DNA of 64,000 bases, from NCBI RefSeq assembly GCF_019430945.1, contig NZ_JAHYCB010000003.1, positions 124,001 to 188,000 on the forward strand, in the 5' to 3' direction. A program made the position numbers and the translations under genes. This DNA is from Neorhizobium populisoli. Lineage in GTDB: Bacteria; Pseudomonadota; Alphaproteobacteria; Rhizobiales; Rhizobiaceae. The notes beneath the pieces are model-generated. The model saw nothing but the letters and a program-made list of their open reading frames with translations, made no database searches and was not told the DNA's origin. Below are positions 39,205 through 49,819 of this stretch, piece by piece (the first letter of the stretch is position 1; each line of letters opens with the position of its first letter).

Positions 39205-40275
39205 TTACGCAGCCGCCTGGATTGCCGAGAGCTTCCAGTCATTGGCTGGCTTGCGGACGAAGGTCCATACTTCGACCGTCTCGGTGACCGAATTCGGATC
39301 GCCTTCCGCAACTGCGCCTGTATTGCGGTCCTTCATGTAGTCGACGCTGGAATAACGCATCGCCACCGTCGCATAGTCCTGACCGTTTTCGCGCCAGGAT
39401 TCGGCAAGATCACCCTGCAGCAGCTTCACGTCCTGAACTTCGTTCTTCAGGCCGTTCGTGGCGTTCTCGCCAAGCTCTTCCGCCAGATAGGACATGGCTT
39501 CCGGCGTGGTGAGGTTGCGAAGCTTCGCATAGTCTTCGGCCGAGTAGGCGCTCTGGACATCGGTCAGCAGCTTCTCGAAATGGCCGAGGTCACGGTTGGT
39601 AATGCCGATCTCGTCGGTTTCCGGGCCTGCCTGGCGCGGTGCCGGCGCATTGCCGCCACCCAAACCGCCAAAGCCGCTTCCGAAACCACCATGATTGCCC
39701 TGCGAGCCGATCTTCGGGATCTGGAAGCCGCCACCGGACTGCTGGTTCTGATGCGGCGCCTCATAGGCGTTGTTCTGTCGGCCAAAGCCGGTATTTGAGC
39801 CACCGGCCGCACCGCCGCTCGCCTGTTGCTGGCGGCGCGCGAAGAAGCGGAAGGCCAACATGGCGAGACCGGCGATCAGGGCGATCTGCAGCAGCATGCC
39901 AAGCATGCCGGCCATGCCGCCAAAACCATTACCCATCATCATGCCGAGAAGGCCGCCGAGTGCCAGACCGCCGAGAAGACCACCGGCCATGCCACCAAAC
40001 AGGCCGCGGCTAGGCTGGGCAGGCTGCGTAGCGCCCGCTGCGGGGTTTGTAGCGTTCTGCTGGGTATTGGGTGTCATCGAGCGGTTGATGCCAGTCGGCG
40101 CCGAAGGCGCGGTGTTCGTGGTGGCCGGCGCGGAATAGGTGCGCGTGCCACGGCTGCCGAAACCGCCGCCGCTGGCGCGCCGTGCTTCCGCAAAATCAAC
40201 GGCGGACAAGGAAACCGCCATCCCGATCGCAGCGACCGCGAACAGCTGCTTGAAGCGCCGAAGTTTGGATAACAT
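39205..40275 (-). CDS. Tim44-like domain membrane protein
   Basis: 356 residues: signal or anchor helix (residues 10-30), a low-complexity Gly/Pro/Gln-rich region, a Gly/Met-rich membrane segment (GLFGGMAGGLLGGLALGGLL, then IALIAGLAMLAFRFFA), another Gly/Asn-rich linker and a C-terminal Tim44-like domain from about residue 240 (DLGHFEKLLTDVQSAYSAED). In alphaproteobacteria such proteins relate to the mitochondrial import factor Tim44. GAGGAGAAAG precedes the ATG. Function in bacteria is unclear. Confidence 0.85.
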   Translation of the reverse strand: MLSKLRRFKQLFAVAAIGMAVSLSAVDFAEARRASGGGFGSRGTRTYSAPATTNTAPSAPTGINRSMTPNTQQNATNPAAGATQPAQPSRGLFGGMAGGLLGGLALGGLLGMMMGNGFGGMAGMLGMLLQIALIAGLAMLAFRFFARRQQQASGGAAGGSNTGFGRQNNAYEAPHQNQQSGGGFQIPKIGSQGNHGGFGSGFGGLGGGNAPAPRQAGPETDEIGITNRDLGHFEKLLTDVQSAYSAEDYAKLRNLTTPEAMSYLAEELGENATNGLKNEVQDVKLLQGDLAESWRENGQDYATVAMRYSSVDYMKDRNTGAVAEGDPNSVTETVEVWTFVRKPANDWKLSAIQAAA

Positions 40276-40465
40276 AACTTTCTCCTCTTGCCCGCATGAG
40301 CGCGGGGTTCCCGATTTATATAGCGACGGCCGGGTGACAATTTTAGTGGCGCCGTCATTATTTCCCGCCGAAGTAGATAATGGAGTTTGAAACGGGAGCC
40401 AATAGCCAGAAATACAACCTGAACGAAAGTTGATCGCGCAAAAGGTCGCAGGGAGCCGGATAAAC

Positions 40466-40496
40466 AAAAAGCCCGGCACAGGGTGCCGGGCTTTTT
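40466..40496. terminator. Terminator of serA
   Basis: AAAAAGCCCGGCAC, loop AGG and GTGCCGGGCTTTTT form a perfect 14-bp stem flanked by A and T runs, beyond the serA stop on the minus strand. Confidence 0.85.
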
Positions 40497-40537
40497 GCTT
40501 GGAAGGAATAGCTTCTGTGGAGGAAAACTCCCCAGCC

Positions 40538-42133
40538 TCAATCGACGTTGAACGCCAGCGGCTTTGCCTGGCGGATCGCCGAGTTTGCCGTCAGCTTGGC
40601 AAGCACATCGTCCGGCACGCGACCATCGACGTAAAGCAGGGCGATCGCGTCGCCGCCTTCCTTGTCACGGCCGAGATGGAAGTTGGCGATGTTGACGCCG
40701 GCATTGCCGAGCGTCGTGCCGATGAAACCGATCATGCCGGGAACGTCGGTGTTGGCGATATAGACCATGTTGGCGCCGACATCGGCGTCAAGGTTGATAC
40801 CCTTGATCTGGATGAAGCGCGGCTTGCCGTCCGAAAATACCGTGCCGGCAACCGAGCGAGTCATCGTATCGGTCTTGACGGTGAGCTTGATGTACCCGTC
40901 GAAGATGCCCGACTTGTCGCGCTTGACCTCGGACAGGATAATGCCCTTTTCCTTGATCATGATCGGCGCCGAGACCATGTTGACGTCGGCAACCTGCGAA
41001 CGGATCAGGCCGGCGAGAGCCGCGCTGGTCAGCGCTTTGGTGTTCATGCCGGCAGTCGAGCCGTCATACAGGATCTCGATTTCCTTGATCGCATCTTCGG
41101 TGACCTGACCGACGAAAGCGCCGAGCACGTCCGCAAGACGAATGAACGGCTTCAGGATCGGCGCTTCTTCAGCGGTGATCGACGGCATGTTGATGGCGTT
41201 GGAAACCGCACCCTTGACGAGGTAGTCCGACATCTGTTCGGCGACCTGCAGGGCGACATTTTCCTGGGCTTCCGTGGTGGAAGCGCCGAGATGCGGCGTG
41301 CAGACGACGTTTTCCAGGCCGAAGAGCGGGCTTTCGGTGGCGGGCTCGACTTCGAAGACGTCGAAGCCGGCGCCCGCGACATGGCCGGACTTGATGGCTT
41401 CGGCAAGGGCTGCCTCATCGACCAGACCGCCGCGGGCGCAGTTGATGATACGAACGCCCTTCTTGGTCTTGGCGAGGTTTTCGGCACCAAGAATGCCGCG
41501 CGTCTTGTCGGTCATCGGCACGTGCAGGGTGATGAAGTCGGCACGGGCGAGCAGATCGTCCAGCTCGACCTTCTCGACGCCCATTTCCTGGGCGCGTTCG
41601 GCGGACAGGAAGGGATCATAGGCGATGACATGCATGCCGATGCCGATCGCCTTGCGGCAGACGATACCGCCGATATTGCCGGCACCGATGACGCCGAGCG
41701 TCTTGCCAGTGATTTCGACACCCATGAACTTCGACTTTTCCCACTTGCCGGCCTGCGTCGAGGCGTCGGCCTGCGGCAGCTGGCGGGCAACGGCAAACAT
41801 CAACGCGATGGCATGCTCGGCTGTAGTGATCGAGTTGCCGAACGGCGTGTTCATAACGATGATACCACGGCGCGAGGCGGCCGGGATGTCAACATTGTCG
41901 ACGCCGATACCGGCGCGACCGATGACCTTGAGGTTGGTCGCGGCAGCGATCAGCTTTTCCGTCGCCTTGGTAGCGGAACGGATGGCGAGGCCATCATAAT
42001 TGCCGATGATCTCGGCAAGCTTGTCCTTGTCCTTGCCGAGCTTCGGCTGGAAATCGACTTCAACGCCGCGATCGCGAAAAATCTGGACGGCGGTTTCCGA
42101 AAGTTCGTCGGATACGAGAACGCGAGGTGCCAT
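40538..42133 (-). CDS. serA: D-3-phosphoglycerate dehydrogenase
   Basis: 531 residues, the long SerA form: catalytic/NAD domains (GAGNIGGIVCRKA near 150, the Arg-Glu-His set in NCARGGLVDEAAL and TPHLGAST), an intervening domain and a C-terminal ACT domain for serine feedback (TDVPGMIGFIGTTLGNAG). It oxidises 3-phosphoglycerate, the first step to serine. It lies 77 bases after serC on the same strand; the two form a serine-biosynthesis operon. Confidence 0.96.
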   Translation of the reverse strand: MAPRVLVSDELSETAVQIFRDRGVEVDFQPKLGKDKDKLAEIIGNYDGLAIRSATKATEKLIAAATNLKVIGRAGIGVDNVDIPAASRRGIIVMNTPFGNSITTAEHAIALMFAVARQLPQADASTQAGKWEKSKFMGVEITGKTLGVIGAGNIGGIVCRKAIGIGMHVIAYDPFLSAERAQEMGVEKVELDDLLARADFITLHVPMTDKTRGILGAENLAKTKKGVRIINCARGGLVDEAALAEAIKSGHVAGAGFDVFEVEPATESPLFGLENVVCTPHLGASTTEAQENVALQVAEQMSDYLVKGAVSNAINMPSITAEEAPILKPFIRLADVLGAFVGQVTEDAIKEIEILYDGSTAGMNTKALTSAALAGLIRSQVADVNMVSAPIMIKEKGIILSEVKRDKSGIFDGYIKLTVKTDTMTRSVAGTVFSDGKPRFIQIKGINLDADVGANMVYIANTDVPGMIGFIGTTLGNAGVNIANFHLGRDKEGGDAIALLYVDGRVPDDVLAKLTANSAIRQAKPLAFNVD

Positions 42134-42210
42134 GGATGCGGGCTCCTGATAAGGGGTTCTGAACTGGAATAGAGAATGGGCTTCGCCGAAGCGGAGCCGA
42201 TACGCGATCG

Positions 42211-43392
42211 TTACGCGGCGGCCTTGGCGAGCCCGGCCTTCTGCGTGTTGAACGCATAGGTCAACCAGGGCATCAGGGCCTTCATGTCGGCTTCGTCGAT
42301 CGTCGCGCCAGCCCAGATGCGCAGGCCGGACGGAGCGTCACGGTAAGCGCCGATATCGAAGGCGACGCCTTCCTTTTCGAGGATGGCGACAACGCCCTTG
42401 GCGAAGGCTTCCTGGGCGTCGGCGTTAAGTGCGGCGACGTCAGCGTCGGCGATCTTCAGGCAAACGGAAGTGTTGGAACGCGTTGCCGGCTCGACGGCCA
42501 GGTTGGCGATCCAGTCGTTCGCTTCGACGAAATCGAAGATCACCTTGGCATTGGCATCGGCGCGGGCCATCAGGCCCTTGAGACCGCCGAGCTGCTTTGC
42601 CCAGAGAAGCGCATCGATATAATCCTCGACGCAGAGCATCGACGGCGTGTTGATCGTCTCGCCGGTGAAGATGCCTTCGATCAGCTTGCCGCCCGAGGTC
42701 AGACGGAAAATCTTCGGCAGCGGCCAGGCCGGTTGGTAGGACAGCAGGCGCTCGACGGCACGCGGGCTGAGGATCAGCATGCCGTGGCCACCCTCGCCGC
42801 CCAGAACCTTCTGCCAGGAGAAGGTGACGACGTCGAGCTTGGAGAAATCCATGTCCTGCGCAAATGCCGACGAGGTGGCGTCGCAGATCGTCAGGCCCTT
42901 ACGGTCTGCCGGAATGAAGTCGCCGTTCGGAACGCGAACGCCCGAAGTGGTGCCGTTCCAGGTGAAGACCACGTCACGGTCGAAATCCACCGTGGAAAGA
43001 TCCGGAAGTTCGCCGTAACCGGCTTCAATCTTGCGCACGTCCTTGAGCTTCAGCTGCTTGACGACGTCGGTGACCCAGCCGGCGCCGAAGCTTTCCCAGG
43101 CGACCATGTCGACGCCGCGCTCGCCGAGCAGCGACCAGAGCGCCATCTCGACGGCACCGGTATCGGAAGCCGGCACGATGCCGATGCGGTAATCCGCCGG
43201 CACGTTCAGAATTTCGCGAGTGAGATCAATGGCCTGCTTGAGCTTTGCCTTGCCGACCTTGGCGCGGTGCGAACGACCGAGCGGGGCATCGGAAAGCGCT
43301 TCGAGCGACCAACCGGGGCGCTTCGAGCAAGGGCCAGAAGAAAAATGAGTATTGCTCGGACGGAGGTCCGGCTTTGCGGCGGCATCGGCCAT
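42211..43392 (-). CDS. serC: Phosphoserine aminotransferase
   Basis: 393 residues. PLP enzyme converting 3-phosphohydroxypyruvate to phosphoserine. The Lys motif is [18 protein letters not shown], and the N-terminal [13 protein letters not shown] is typical of the alphaproteobacterial type. The ATG ([13 protein letters not shown]) follows GGAAGGGTATACAT. The leader upstream folds as a serC-type RNA. First gene of serC-serA. Confidence 0.94.
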   Translation of the reverse strand: MADAAAKPDLRPSNTHFSSGPCSKRPGWSLEALSDAPLGRSHRAKVGKAKLKQAIDLTREILNVPADYRIGIVPASDTGAVEMALWSLLGERGVDMVAWESFGAGWVTDVVKQLKLKDVRKIEAGYGELPDLSTVDFDRDVVFTWNGTTSGVRVPNGDFIPADRKGLTICDATSSAFAQDMDFSKLDVVTFSWQKVLGGEGGHGMLILSPRAVERLLSYQPAWPLPKIFRLTSGGKLIEGIFTGETINTPSMLCVEDYIDALLWAKQLGGLKGLMARADANAKVIFDFVEANDWIANLAVEPATRSNTSVCLKIADADVAALNADAQEAFAKGVVAILEKEGVAFDIGAYRDAPSGLRIWAGATIDEADMKALMPWLTYAFNTQKAGLAKAAA

Positions 43393-43397
43393 ATGTA

Positions 43398-43460
43398 TAC
43401 CCTTCCAGGTAATTGGCTCCTCGTTGGGGAGGAGTGTCCCGCCGCTGTGGATATGCCTGT
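43398..43460 (-). ncRNA. Putative serC leader RNA motif
   Basis: On the minus strand the serC leader reads CCACAGCGGCGGGACA, then the hairpin CTCCTC-CCCAAC-GAGGAG, then CCAATTACCTGGAAGGG just before the ATG. A conserved structured element of this kind upstream of serC is described in Rhizobiales (the serC motif). Assignment is from position and the hairpin; no covariance check was possible. Ends approximate. Confidence 0.5.
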
Positions 43461-43543
43461 CGGTTTTCGCAGTCAAGCGGCCGATGTCGCTACCGGATAG
43501 ATTTTTGCCGCAACGGGCGGCCGGGCATTGCGAAAATTGCGCG

Positions 43544-44737
43544 CTAAGCCGTTGCCGCGATTGTAAAAATCACGTCGAATAAAATATCGAGGCCAAATAG
43601 AGCCAGAGTGCCCTGCCGCAGGCGGCGCAGGATCATCCATTTAAGTGGCCGGACCTTCTGCCAGATCTGAGTCGCCCTCAGCCGCATCATTGCGGTACGA
43701 CGCTGGAGATAGATCCAGCCCTGCACGGTTGCGGCCGAGCGGCGGCGGGTCAGTTCGAACGCCCGCGCGGCCTTGAGCTTCCAGGCCTCGTCGCCGACGC
43801 CAAGGTCATGCCATTCGAAACCTTCGCGATGCAGCCATTCGACGACGCGATAATTGAGGATGCTACCCGGCGAAAACTTCGCCCAGTCACCGCCTTCGAA
43901 GGAGGTCATGATGCCGTGGAAGCGCCTGCCCGCAACAAGGCCCCAGTTGGTCGCCAAGATGCGGTCGCCGGCCTTCAGGTAAAACAGCACGACCATTCCT
44001 TCCTCCGCGAAGAGATAGGTCCCTTCGTTGAAGAAGTCGTATTTGTCGCGGTCGGTTTCGAAACCCGGTACGCGCGTCTGCTCGAATCGCTGTTGCTTCT
44101 GGCGCAGCATCGTCGCCACCGCCTCATCCATCTCGTCACGCCGGCGCGCCACGCAGAATTCCAGCGGCGCCTTGTCGTTCAGGAGCCGGGCGCCTCGCAG
44201 CACCGTGCGGCGGTTCGGATAGGCCGCATCGACCTCGCTCCACGGGCGCCGCAGGTCGGTTCCGTGGCAGGAGATCGCATGCGCGCCGTTGCTCAGAAGC
44301 GCCAGCGGGTTGACGAGGCCGTCGATATCCGCCGGCATCTTGTCGAGTTCCAGCACGTCATAGGGTGGCAGCTTCGAGGCGATCTGACGCCACAGCCCTT
44401 CCATCACGTTGCGCGTCCACTCGAAACCGACCGGAAACAGGATCGGCGCGTTGTAATCGGCCGCGTCGTTGTCGATGAAGGTCAGGATGGCGGCGCCGGT
44501 GCGACGGGTGATGCAGAGCGGCACGAACATGACCGGACGCCCTGCCCTGTCGCGCACTTCGACGAAATGCAGGCTGCGCCGCCCGGAGCGGCCGAAACTG
44601 TTGGTCCAGGCGGTCAGGAAGGTAACGGTCTGAAAGGCGTGGAAACGCGCGCCGTTTTCGGCCTGCGCAGCGCGCGGCCAGTCGCTCGAAACGTTTTCGA
44701 GTCTATCGAATATCGCAATTTGGAATGCCGGCACCAT
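43544..44737 (-). CDS. CelD/BioF2-like acetyltransferase
   Basis: 397-residue protein of the CelD-like (PF13480-type) GNAT fold: N-terminal half with [21 protein letters not shown]-terminal acetyltransferase part near residues 190-330 with [17 protein letters not shown], then [20 protein letters not shown] and [24 protein letters not shown] ending. Such proteins often take part in polysaccharide or cellulose modification. A lone gene with no polysaccharide cluster around it. Acceptor unknown. Confidence 0.78.
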   Translation of the reverse strand: MVPAFQIAIFDRLENVSSDWPRAAQAENGARFHAFQTVTFLTAWTNSFGRSGRRSLHFVEVRDRAGRPVMFVPLCITRRTGAAILTFIDNDAADYNAPILFPVGFEWTRNVMEGLWRQIASKLPPYDVLELDKMPADIDGLVNPLALLSNGAHAISCHGTDLRRPWSEVDAAYPNRRTVLRGARLLNDKAPLEFCVARRRDEMDEAVATMLRQKQQRFEQTRVPGFETDRDKYDFFNEGTYLFAEEGMVVLFYLKAGDRILATNWGLVAGRRFHGIMTSFEGGDWAKFSPGSILNYRVVEWLHREGFEWHDLGVGDEAWKLKAARAFELTRRRSAATVQGWIYLQRRTAMMRLRATQIWQKVRPLKWMILRRLRQGTLALFGLDILFDVIFTIAATA

Positions 44738-44840
44738 GCCAACGTCTCCGACTGATTACAGCCGACCATAGCAACCGGGACGGGCAACCTGAATTGAATT
44801 CTTAATACATCGTTAACGCTTAAAACTTGACCAAACGCAA

Positions 44841-44863
44841 AAAGCCGCCCGATGGGCGGCTTT
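44841..44863. terminator. Terminator of the outer-membrane protein gene
   Basis: AAAGCCGCCC, loop GAT and GGGCGGCTTT form a perfect 10-bp stem, 19 bases beyond the minus-strand stop of the OMP gene, with adjacent A-rich bases giving a T run on the minus strand. Confidence 0.8.
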
Positions 44864-44881
44864 CGCAAGATATTGAAAGAA

Positions 44882-45718
44882 TTACTTGTAGACGATCGGC
44901 TGCGGCGGGGGCTCGTAGGCAACCGGTGCATCGCAACCGCCGAACATGTAGCGAGCGCCGACGCGTGCTTCGTGGCTGTAGAAGCCCTTGTCGCGGCCTG
45001 GGCCGCCGCCGGCTGCGTAGCCGAACATGTCGCCACCATCCACGTAACGGAAGCGGTAACCGACATCGGCCTTGAGGTTGCAGGTAATGTCGATCGACGC
45101 GCCGGCCATGAGGGCTGCGGTAAAGCGCCAGCCACCCTTGCCGCCGTGTTCTGTCGAGTAGCAGCCCGGGACGGACGGATCGTCGCAGATCGTGTTACGC
45201 AGCTTGTTCCACTTCACGTAGGTACCGCCGATACCACCGCCGAGATAAGGCGTGAAGTAACCGTAGGTGCCGAGATCGACATAGACGTTCGCCAGCAGCG
45301 AATAGGCGTTCATGTTGGAGCTGTCGTTCGAGGTGCAGGCGATGCCGCCGGCGCAGACGCCGCTGGTGCCGCCGCGGAACTTCGAGCGCGTGAAATAATC
45401 GAACGTGACGTCGCTGCGCAGATAGCTGTTGATCTGATAACCGACGCCGCCGCCGAGCGTGAAGCCGTCACGCAGCGAGGAGCGGGTGAAATCGGCCTGA
45501 GCAACGCCCGGGGTCGAGGTGCCCTGCCAGAATTCGGTGCCGCGGGACTTCTTGAACGAGTAGCCGACATCGCCACGCAGATACCAGCCGGTGGCTTCCT
45601 GCACGGTCACTTCCGGCGCGTCCTGGAGCGGTTCCGGCTGCGGCTGGTAAAGGTCGGCGGAATTGGCGGCGCTTACCGTCAACGCCAGCGCAAAGGCGCT
45701 GGTCAGAAACTTCTTCAT
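44882..45718 (-). CDS. Outer-membrane beta-barrel protein
   Basis: 278 residues with a signal peptide (MKKFLTSAFALALTVSAANS). The mature part has eight-stranded OmpA-like barrel signs: alternating strands GWYLRGDVGYSFKKSRG, GFTLGGGVGYQINSYLRSDV, FTPYLGGGIGGTYVKWNK and a terminal GARYMF followed by a non-barrel Pro-rich tail. Four Cys in loop segments may form disulfides. It resembles small porin-family/RopB-type proteins of rhizobia. TTGGAGATGAAGCC precedes the ATG. Confidence 0.87.
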   Translation of the reverse strand: MKKFLTSAFALALTVSAANSADLYQPQPEPLQDAPEVTVQEATGWYLRGDVGYSFKKSRGTEFWQGTSTPGVAQADFTRSSLRDGFTLGGGVGYQINSYLRSDVTFDYFTRSKFRGGTSGVCAGGIACTSNDSSNMNAYSLLANVYVDLGTYGYFTPYLGGGIGGTYVKWNKLRNTICDDPSVPGCYSTEHGGKGGWRFTAALMAGASIDITCNLKADVGYRFRYVDGGDMFGYAAGGGPGRDKGFYSHEARVGARYMFGGCDAPVAYEPPPQPIVYK

Positions 45719-45951
45719 GGCTTCATCTCCAAAGCTCGTCTCGCATATGGCAGGCAAGCGCACAGCCATCGGGTTGATCCGCAATGAATCATGACGGAGA
45801 AAGGTTAAGCCCTGCTTAACCATGCTTGTTTACCAGGTGTTTTCTCTAATTTAGGCTGAACCGACGCTCTTTATTATGCGGCTGAAAGTCATGATATCGG
45901 TTCTAAACAGTCGCATTGGCAAATCTATCGATGAGGTCTAAGAAAGACGGC

Positions 45952-46110
45952 ATGTCCGACAACGTCATCAAATTTCAGCGCCCGCAAAAACCGAAGCCTC
46001 CGCGGCAGACGCCGCCGTGGTTGAAAAAGCTGCTGGTTGCGCTCGGCATCGTAGCTTTCTTCCTGGCGGCCTACGTGTATTTCTCCTTGGCGGGAGCCCC
46101 GCGCCCGTAA
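45952..46110 (+). CDS. 52-residue single-span membrane protein
   Basis: MSDNVIKFQRPQKPKPPRQT gives a basic, proline-rich N-terminal tail; a single hydrophobic helix follows (LLVALGIVAFFLAAYVYF) and ends LAGAPRP. AAGAAAGACGGC precedes the ATG. The N-terminal tail is likely cytoplasmic. I know of similar short rhizobial proteins but no function. Convergent with glmM, a terminator between them. Confidence 0.7.
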   Translation: MSDNVIKFQRPQKPKPPRQTPPWLKKLLVALGIVAFFLAAYVYFSLAGAPRP

Positions 46111-46153
46111 CGGCGTCCTCTGCGGGTCAGGCCAAAGAACTTTCGCGAATCAA

Positions 46154-46182
46154 AAAGCCGGCGTTTCCGCCGGCTTTATCTT
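46154..46182. terminator. Terminator between small gene and glmM
   Basis: AAAGCCGGCG, loop TTTC and CGCCGGCTTT followed by ATCTTTTT form a good 10-bp stem. Serves either side of the convergent pair. Confidence 0.8.
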
Positions 46183-46201
46183 TTTAGGCACTTGCTTCCG
46201 A

Positions 46202-47554
46202 TCAGGCAGCGCTGCGCGCATTGGCGATGACATTGACCAGGCCGTCGACGATACGTTCGACCTGGGCGCGGTCGTCACCTTCCGCCATGACGCGGATCAG
46301 CGGCTCGGTGCCGGACGGGCGAATGACGAGGCGCCCCTTGGAGGCAAGCTCGGCTTCCGCATCGGCGATCGCCTCACGCACGATGGCCTCCTCCAGCGGC
46401 TTGCCCCCCGAGAAACGGACGTTCTTCAAGAGCTGCGGCACCGGATCGAACCGGTGGCAGATTTCGCTGACCGGTCGGCCGAGACGCTTCACGCGGGCCA
46501 AAATCTGAAGAGCGGCCACCAGGCCGTCGCCGGTCGTGCCGAAATCCGACAATACGATATGGCCGGACTGTTCGCCGCCGACGTTAAAATCGTGGTTACG
46601 CATATGCTCGACGACATATCGGTCGCCGACCTTGGTGCGGGCAAGATCGAGCCCCTTGCCGTTCAGGAAGCGTTCCAGGCCGAGATTTGACATGACCGTC
46701 GCAACGATACCGCCGCCTGTCAGCTTCTGATCTTCCGCCCAGCTTTCAGCAATCACCGCCATCAGCTGGTCGCCATCGACGATCTCGCCGCGCTCGTCGA
46801 CGATGATCACCCGGTCGGCATCGCCATCGAGCGCGATGCCGATATCGGCACGCACTTCATGCACCTTCTTCTGAAGGTTGGCCGGGCTGGTCGAGCCGCA
46901 ATCGAGATTGATATTGGTACCGTTCGGTTCGTTGCCGATCGTCACGACTTCCGCGCCGAGCTCCCAGAGCGCCAGCGGAGCGACCTTGTAAGCGGCGCCA
47001 TTGGCGCAATCGATCGCAACCCGCAGGCCCTGCAGCGTCACGTCGCGCGGCAGTGTGCGCTTTGCGTGCTCGATATAGCGGTAGATATCGCCTTCGACAC
47101 GTTTCGCCCGGCCGATATCGGCAGACTTGGCAAGCTGGGCATGCAGGTCGCTGTCGAGCAGTTCCTCGATGCGCATTTCCAGCTCGTCGGACAGCTTGTA
47201 GCCATCCGGGCCGAACAGCTTGATGCCGTTGTCTTCGTAGGGGTTATGGGACGCGGAAATCATCACACCGACATCCGCGCGCAGCGAACGGGTCAGCATT
47301 GCGACGGCAGGCGTCGGAATCGGGCCGAGCAGGAAGACGTCGAGGCCGGCGGCGGTAAAGCCAGCCACCATGGCATTTTCCAGCATATAGCCGGATAGAC
47401 GGGTATCCTTGCCGATCACCACCCGGTGGCGGTGACTGCCGTTGCGGAAAATCGTGCCGACGGCAATGCCAACGCGCATCGCCAGATCCGGCGTCATCGG
47501 AAAGATGTTGGACTGTCCGCGAATGCCGTCCGTGCCAAAATAGCGGCGTGTCAT
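46202..47554 (-). CDS. glmM: Phosphoglucosamine mutase
   Basis: 450 residues. Interconverts glucosamine-6-P and -1-P for UDP-GlcNAc synthesis. Active-site Ser in [15 protein letters not shown] near residue 100, metal loop DGDADR near 240, sugar-binding GGEQSGH near 325, phosphate-binding [11 protein letters not shown] near 410. The ATG of [13 protein letters not shown] follows AAGGAG. Downstream of ftsH on the same strand, the conserved order in Proteobacteria. Confidence 0.96.
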   Translation of the reverse strand: MTRRYFGTDGIRGQSNIFPMTPDLAMRVGIAVGTIFRNGSHRHRVVIGKDTRLSGYMLENAMVAGFTAAGLDVFLLGPIPTPAVAMLTRSLRADVGVMISASHNPYEDNGIKLFGPDGYKLSDELEMRIEELLDSDLHAQLAKSADIGRAKRVEGDIYRYIEHAKRTLPRDVTLQGLRVAIDCANGAAYKVAPLALWELGAEVVTIGNEPNGTNINLDCGSTSPANLQKKVHEVRADIGIALDGDADRVIIVDERGEIVDGDQLMAVIAESWAEDQKLTGGGIVATVMSNLGLERFLNGKGLDLARTKVGDRYVVEHMRNHDFNVGGEQSGHIVLSDFGTTGDGLVAALQILARVKRLGRPVSEICHRFDPVPQLLKNVRFSGGKPLEEAIVREAIADAEAELASKGRLVIRPSGTEPLIRVMAEGDDRAQVERIVDGLVNVIANARSAA

Positions 47555-47734
47555 AAATGCTCCTTCGTCATCGCACCCTGCATGGCGCGGCTTTCGCAGG
47601 GATTGGACCTGCATGATGTTCGACGGCCACACGAACCGGAAGCTTGGCTCATGCCATAGTTCGCGGGCGCAAGCACATAAATTAGCGCAAAAATCGCTTA
47701 TATCCCGTTACCAACACGCGAGTGGGTTCCAAAG

Positions 47735-47764
47735 AAAAACCGCCGCAGATTGCTCCGCGACGGT
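47735..47764 (-). terminator. Terminator of ftsH
   Basis: On the minus strand ACCGTCGC, loop GGAGCAATCT and GCGGCGGT are followed by TTTTTC. One wobble pair in the stem. It separates ftsH from glmM, so glmM likely has its own promoter in the 180 bases between. Confidence 0.65.
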
Positions 47765-47785
47765 GTGTAATCCAGGAACCTGTCC

Positions 47786-49714
47786 TCAGTGAGGCTGCGG
47801 CTCGAGGCCGGTTTCACCACCCTTCGGCTCGTCCTTCTTGGAACCAGTCGAGGGAACAGCCGAACCGCGGGCCGGCGGCGCATCGTCGCCGAGGTCGCGC
47901 GCAGGCTTCTGACCCTTGATCAGCGCCCTGATTTCGTCGCCCGTCAGCGTCTCGTATTCGAGCAGGCCTTCGGCAATCGCGACGAACTGGTCGTGATTGT
48001 CGGTCAGGATCGCGCGGGCTTCGGTATAGGCCTCGTCGATCAGGCGGCGCACTTCGTTGTCGATCTTCTGAGCGGTCGCTTCCGAAACGTTCTTCGACTG
48101 CGAGACGGAATGGCCGAGGAAGACTTCCTGCTGGTTTTCACCATAAGCGACCTGGCCGAGCACGTCGGAAAAGCCCCACTGGGTAACCATGGCGCGGGCA
48201 AGCTTGGTCGCCTGCTCGATATCCGAGGATGCACCCGAGGTGATGTTTTCCTTGCCGAAGGTCAGCTCTTCCGCAACGCGGCCGCCCATCATGATCGTCA
48301 GGCGCGACACCATCCACTTGTAGCTCATGGAATAGCGGTCGCCTTCCGGCAGCTGCATGACCATGCCGAGCGCACGACCGCGCGGAATGATCGTCGCCTT
48401 GTGCAACGGATCGGCAACCGCGACCTTGAGCGCCGTGATGGCGTGGCCGGCTTCGTGATAGGCCGTAAGCTTCTTTTCGGCTTCGGTCATAGCGGACGAG
48501 CGGCGTTCCGCGCCCATCATGATCTTGTCCTTGGCGTCTTCGAATTCCTGCATGGTGACGAGGCGCTTGTTGCGGCGCGCAGCCATCAGAGCGGATTCGT
48601 TGACGAGGTTCATCAGGTCCGCACCAGAGAAACCAGGCGTACCACGGGCCAGAACCTTCAGATCGACATTTGGTGCCAGCGGAACATTGCGGGCATGCAC
48701 CTTGAGGATGCGCTCGCGGCCGACGATATCCGGGTTCGGCACGACGACCTGGCGGTCGAAACGGCCCGGACGCAACAGTGCCGGGTCGAGAACATCCGGA
48801 CGGTTGGTCGCGGCGATCAGGATGATGCCTTCATTGGCTTCGAAACCGTCCATCTCGACGAGCAGCTGGTTGAGCGTCTGCTCGCGTTCGTCGTTACCAC
48901 CGCCGAGGCCTGCGCCACGATGACGGCCGACGGCGTCGATTTCGTCGATGAAGATGATGCAAGGCGCGTTCTTCTTGGCCTGCTCGAACATGTCGCGCAC
49001 ACGGGATGCACCGACGCCGACGAACATTTCGACGAAGTCCGAACCGGAAATCGTGAAGAACGGTACATTGGCTTCGCCGGCGACGGAACGGGCGAGCAGC
49101 GTCTTACCGGTACCCGGAGGACCGACGAGCAGCACGCCGCGCGGAATACGACCACCGAGACGCTGGAATTTTTGGGGATCACGCAGGAATTCGACGATTT
49201 CTTCCAGATCCTGCTTGGCTTCGTCGACACCGGCAACGTCTTCGAAAGTCACGCGGCCATGCGCTTCTGTCAGAAGCTTGGCCTTGGACTTGCCGAAACC
49301 CATCGCGCCGCGCGAGCCGCCCTGCATCTGCCGCATGAAGAACAGCCAGACACCGAGGATGAGCAGCATCGGCAGGAGCGTGCCGAGATAGGAGAGAAAA
49401 CCGGAAGACCCGTCCGTTTCCGGGCGGGCAGAAATGTTGACGTTCTTGGCGGCCAGCTTCTCGATCAGCGTATCGTCGATGACGGGAGAATAGGTCTGAA
49501 AGCCGGTGCCGCTTTCGGTATAGGTACCGAGAACGCGGTTACCCGTGACGACGACATCCCGAACCCGCCCCGAATCCACATCCTTCAGAAACTGAGAATA
49601 GGGAACCTCACGCGAGCTTGTCTGCGTCGGTGCCGTCTGGAACATGCTGAATAAAGCGACCAGCAAGAGGGCTATGACGACCCAGAGGGCGATATTACGA
49701 AAATTTGGGTTCAT
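47786..49714 (-). CDS. ftsH: ATP-dependent zinc metalloprotease FtsH
   Basis: 642 residues. Two N-terminal helices flank a periplasmic domain, then the AAA+ module (Walker A GPPGTGKT near 195, Walker [13 protein letters not shown] with arginine fingers RPGRFDRQ) and the peptidase with HEAGH near residue 420. It degrades membrane and regulatory proteins. I chose the [14 protein letters not shown] preceded by GGGGAG; the longer frame has no homology. Sits between tilS and glmM. Confidence 0.96.
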   Translation of the reverse strand: MNPNFRNIALWVVIALLLVALFSMFQTAPTQTSSREVPYSQFLKDVDSGRVRDVVVTGNRVLGTYTESGTGFQTYSPVIDDTLIEKLAAKNVNISARPETDGSSGFLSYLGTLLPMLLILGVWLFFMRQMQGGSRGAMGFGKSKAKLLTEAHGRVTFEDVAGVDEAKQDLEEIVEFLRDPQKFQRLGGRIPRGVLLVGPPGTGKTLLARSVAGEANVPFFTISGSDFVEMFVGVGASRVRDMFEQAKKNAPCIIFIDEIDAVGRHRGAGLGGGNDEREQTLNQLLVEMDGFEANEGIILIAATNRPDVLDPALLRPGRFDRQVVVPNPDIVGRERILKVHARNVPLAPNVDLKVLARGTPGFSGADLMNLVNESALMAARRNKRLVTMQEFEDAKDKIMMGAERRSSAMTEAEKKLTAYHEAGHAITALKVAVADPLHKATIIPRGRALGMVMQLPEGDRYSMSYKWMVSRLTIMMGGRVAEELTFGKENITSGASSDIEQATKLARAMVTQWGFSDVLGQVAYGENQQEVFLGHSVSQSKNVSEATAQKIDNEVRRLIDEAYTEARAILTDNHDQFVAIAEGLLEYETLTGDEIRALIKGQKPARDLGDDAPPARGSAVPSTGSKKDEPKGGETGLEPQPH

Positions 49715-49819
49715 TGAACTCCCCGGACTGTGACGATCAGCTTCTGACGGCGACCGCCTTGCTTGCCGCATAACATAGGGTTGCGGCACCGGCTTGCCAA
49801 GGCGACGCAGAACCTTCGC

